Shown here piece after piece: positions 62,776 to 64,000 of a DNA stretch of 64,000 nucleotides. Under the pieces are notes generated by a model that was not told where the DNA came from, did no database searches, and saw only the letters and a list, made by a program, of their open reading frames with translations. Position 1 is the first letter of the stretch. Each line of letters begins with the position of its first letter. The stretch is from an uncultured Polaribacter sp. GTDB lineage: Bacteria; Bacteroidota; Bacteroidia; Flavobacteriales; Flavobacteriaceae. Both the position numbers and the translations under genes were made by a program. The stretch covers positions 1-64,000 of the forward strand of contig CANMHT010000003.1 of assembly GCA_947497755.1 (NCBI GenBank). Direction: 5' to 3'.

Positions 62776-64000
62776 ATGAATCAAATAGTAAACGAATTAG
62801 GTACAGAAAAGATTAGTAAACTACTTATAAAACAAGCTGTACCTGCATCAATTGGTATTCTCGTAATGTCTTTAAACATGATAATTGACACTATTTTTGT
62901 AGGTCAATGGATTGGAATTATGGCCATTGCAGCAATTACCGTTGTACTACCAATTGCTTTCTTTATTTCTTCTATTGGAATGGGTATTGGTATTGGAGGA
63001 AGCTCTATCATTTCTAGAGCTTTGGGTGCTAAAAAATTTGATAGAGCCTTTAAAACTTTTGGAAATCAAATTACCTTAACTGTTGGATTGTCAGCTTTAT
63101 TTGTTTTAATTGGCACCTATTTTTGTTTTCCTATTTTACAATTATTTGGAGCAAATGGAGATATTGTAGCTCCTGCAACTGAATATTTTCATGTTGTTTT
63201 GTATGGAGTTCCTTTTTTAGCTTTTGCTATGATGGGAAATCCTATTATGAGAGCTGTTGGACAACCTAAATTTGCAATGTATGCTATGATTATACCTGCC
63301 ATTGTAAATATTATTTTAGACATCTTATTTATCAAAGTTTTTGATTGGGGAATTTATGGTGCTGGATTAGCCACTACAATATCATACATTACTTGTGGTT
63401 TATTTGTACTAGGTTTTTTCCTTTCTTCTAAAAGTAGTTTGAGTATTCGTGTAAAAAACTTTGCTTTAGACTTTAGTATTGTTAAAGAGATTATCTCTTT
63501 AGGTGGAGTTACTATTATTAGACAAGGAACTATTAGTCTTTTAATTGTTATTTTAAATTATACCCTATTTAAATATGGTGGTGAAGTTTCCATTGCTATA
63601 TACGGTATCATTAATAGAGTTATGATGTTTGCCTTATTTCCAGTTTTAGGTGTTACACAAGGCTTTTTACCTATTGCTGGTTTTAATTATGGAGCCAATG
63701 ATGCCAAACGTGTAAAAGAAACTATTAAAACTGCCATTATATATGGTACTGGAGTTGCCTTACTCATTTTTATGGGAATAGTTTTATTTCCTAGTGATGT
63801 GGTTCGTATTTTTACAAAGAATTGTGAACTATTAGCCAAAACTCCAAATGCTTTATTAATTGCTTTCTTAGCAACTCCTGTAATTACTGCTCAACTTATT
63901 GGTTCAGCATATTTTCAAGCAGCTGGAAAAGCATGGCCTGCATTATTTTTAACCTTATTAAAACAAGGGGTTTTCTTAATTCCTTTGGTATATTTCTTAC
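62776..64000 (+). CDS. MATE-family efflux transporter, 3' end outside window
   Basis: ATG at 62776 begins a frame that stays open to the last base (408 codons). Repeated hydrophobic helices with MATE motifs: AVPASIGILVMSLNMIIDT, FVGQWIGIMAIAA, GGSSIISRALG, then RAVGQPKFAMYAMI and GAGLATTISY in the first half, and GVTQGFLPIAGFNYGA in the second. Na+ or H+ driven export of drugs or organic cations is expected. Divergent from the thioesterase gene. Confidence 0.93.
   Translation, partial: MNQIVNELGTEKISKLLIKQAVPASIGILVMSLNMIIDTIFVGQWIGIMAIAAITVVLPIAFFISSIGMGIGIGGSSIISRALGAKKFDRAFKTFGNQITLTVGLSALFVLIGTYFCFPILQLFGANGDIVAPATEYFHVVLYGVPFLAFAMMGNPIMRAVGQPKFAMYAMIIPAIVNIILDILFIKVFDWGIYGAGLATTISYITCGLFVLGFFLSSKSSLSIRVKNFALDFSIVKEIISLGGVTIIRQGTISLLIVILNYTLFKYGGEVSIAIYGIINRVMMFALFPVLGVTQGFLPIAGFNYGANDAKRVKETIKTAIIYGTGVALLIFMGIVLFPSDVVRIFTKNCELLAKTPNALLIAFLATPVITAQLIGSAYFQAAGKAWPALFLTLLKQGVFLIPLVYFL

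Noticed and set aside
1..64000. CRISPR array
   Set aside because: No regular 25-40 bp repeats with spacers and no cas genes were seen.

Overview
This AT-rich 64 kb window comes from a chromosome of the Bacteroidota, most likely a marine Flavobacteriaceae member. Supporting signs are TAnnTTTG-like promoter boxes, a SusC-type TonB-dependent receptor with a DUF4249 lipoprotein, several LytS/LytTR pairs, lipoproteins with Bacteroidota-type signals, and an extracellular contractile injection system (eCIS). No tRNA, rRNA or CRISPR array was seen.

Layout. (1) 1-4.5 kb is the end of an eCIS locus: a cut-off tape-measure protein and its AAA+ ATPase on +, then, convergent on -, an orphan LytTR regulator and an effector carrying the DUF4157 eCIS core domain plus a putative HNH-like nuclease. 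(2) 4.6-6.0 kb holds a YitT membrane protein and two tiny similar proteins. (3) 6.02-20.41 kb lies between two dif-like (XerC/XerD-type) sites that match at 16 of 17 bases, with no integrase gene between them. It looks like an integrated element: an SSB, a structured non-coding patch, two exported cargo proteins (one with a JAMM-like motif), and a 10.5 kb minus-strand module of about 20 small genes. The module has a filamentous-phage-type replication initiator, a candidate double-jelly-roll capsid protein, a lytic transglycosylase with an EF-hand, a holin-like protein and many small single-TM proteins. It has no terminase, portal or tail genes and no visible packaging ATPase. I read it as a tailless, membrane-containing (FLiP/PM2-like) prophage that uses host Xer recombination. 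(4) 20.4-25.3 kb is an accessory strip: a frameshifted REase-like gene, a DUF6161-like coiled-coil membrane protein, small membrane proteins, and a lipoprotein ending in a glycine zipper. That lipoprotein's upstream region shares several blocks with the leader of the prophage lipoprotein.

(5) 25.3-44.9 kb is regulatory and envelope-related. An ABC ATPase and an ABC permease fused to an M1 aminopeptidase lie divergent from a LytS/LytTR pair. Then come DUF2147, SDR and AraC genes, a four-gene SDR/epimerase/START-like/DUF2062 cluster, and a second LytS/LytTR pair followed by a TonB receptor and a DUF4249 lipoprotein.

(6) 45-64 kb is mostly housekeeping: two S9 peptidases, a PAP2 phosphatase, a CxxCH lipoprotein, a sterol-desaturase-family enzyme, an EamA transporter, a DEAD/DEAH-type helicase, a MaoC hydratase, a tricorn-like S41 protease, a TRIC/UPF0126 channel protein, a DEAD-box RNA helicase, a thioesterase, and a MATE exporter cut by the window end.

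All calls come from reading the sequence; no database search was run.
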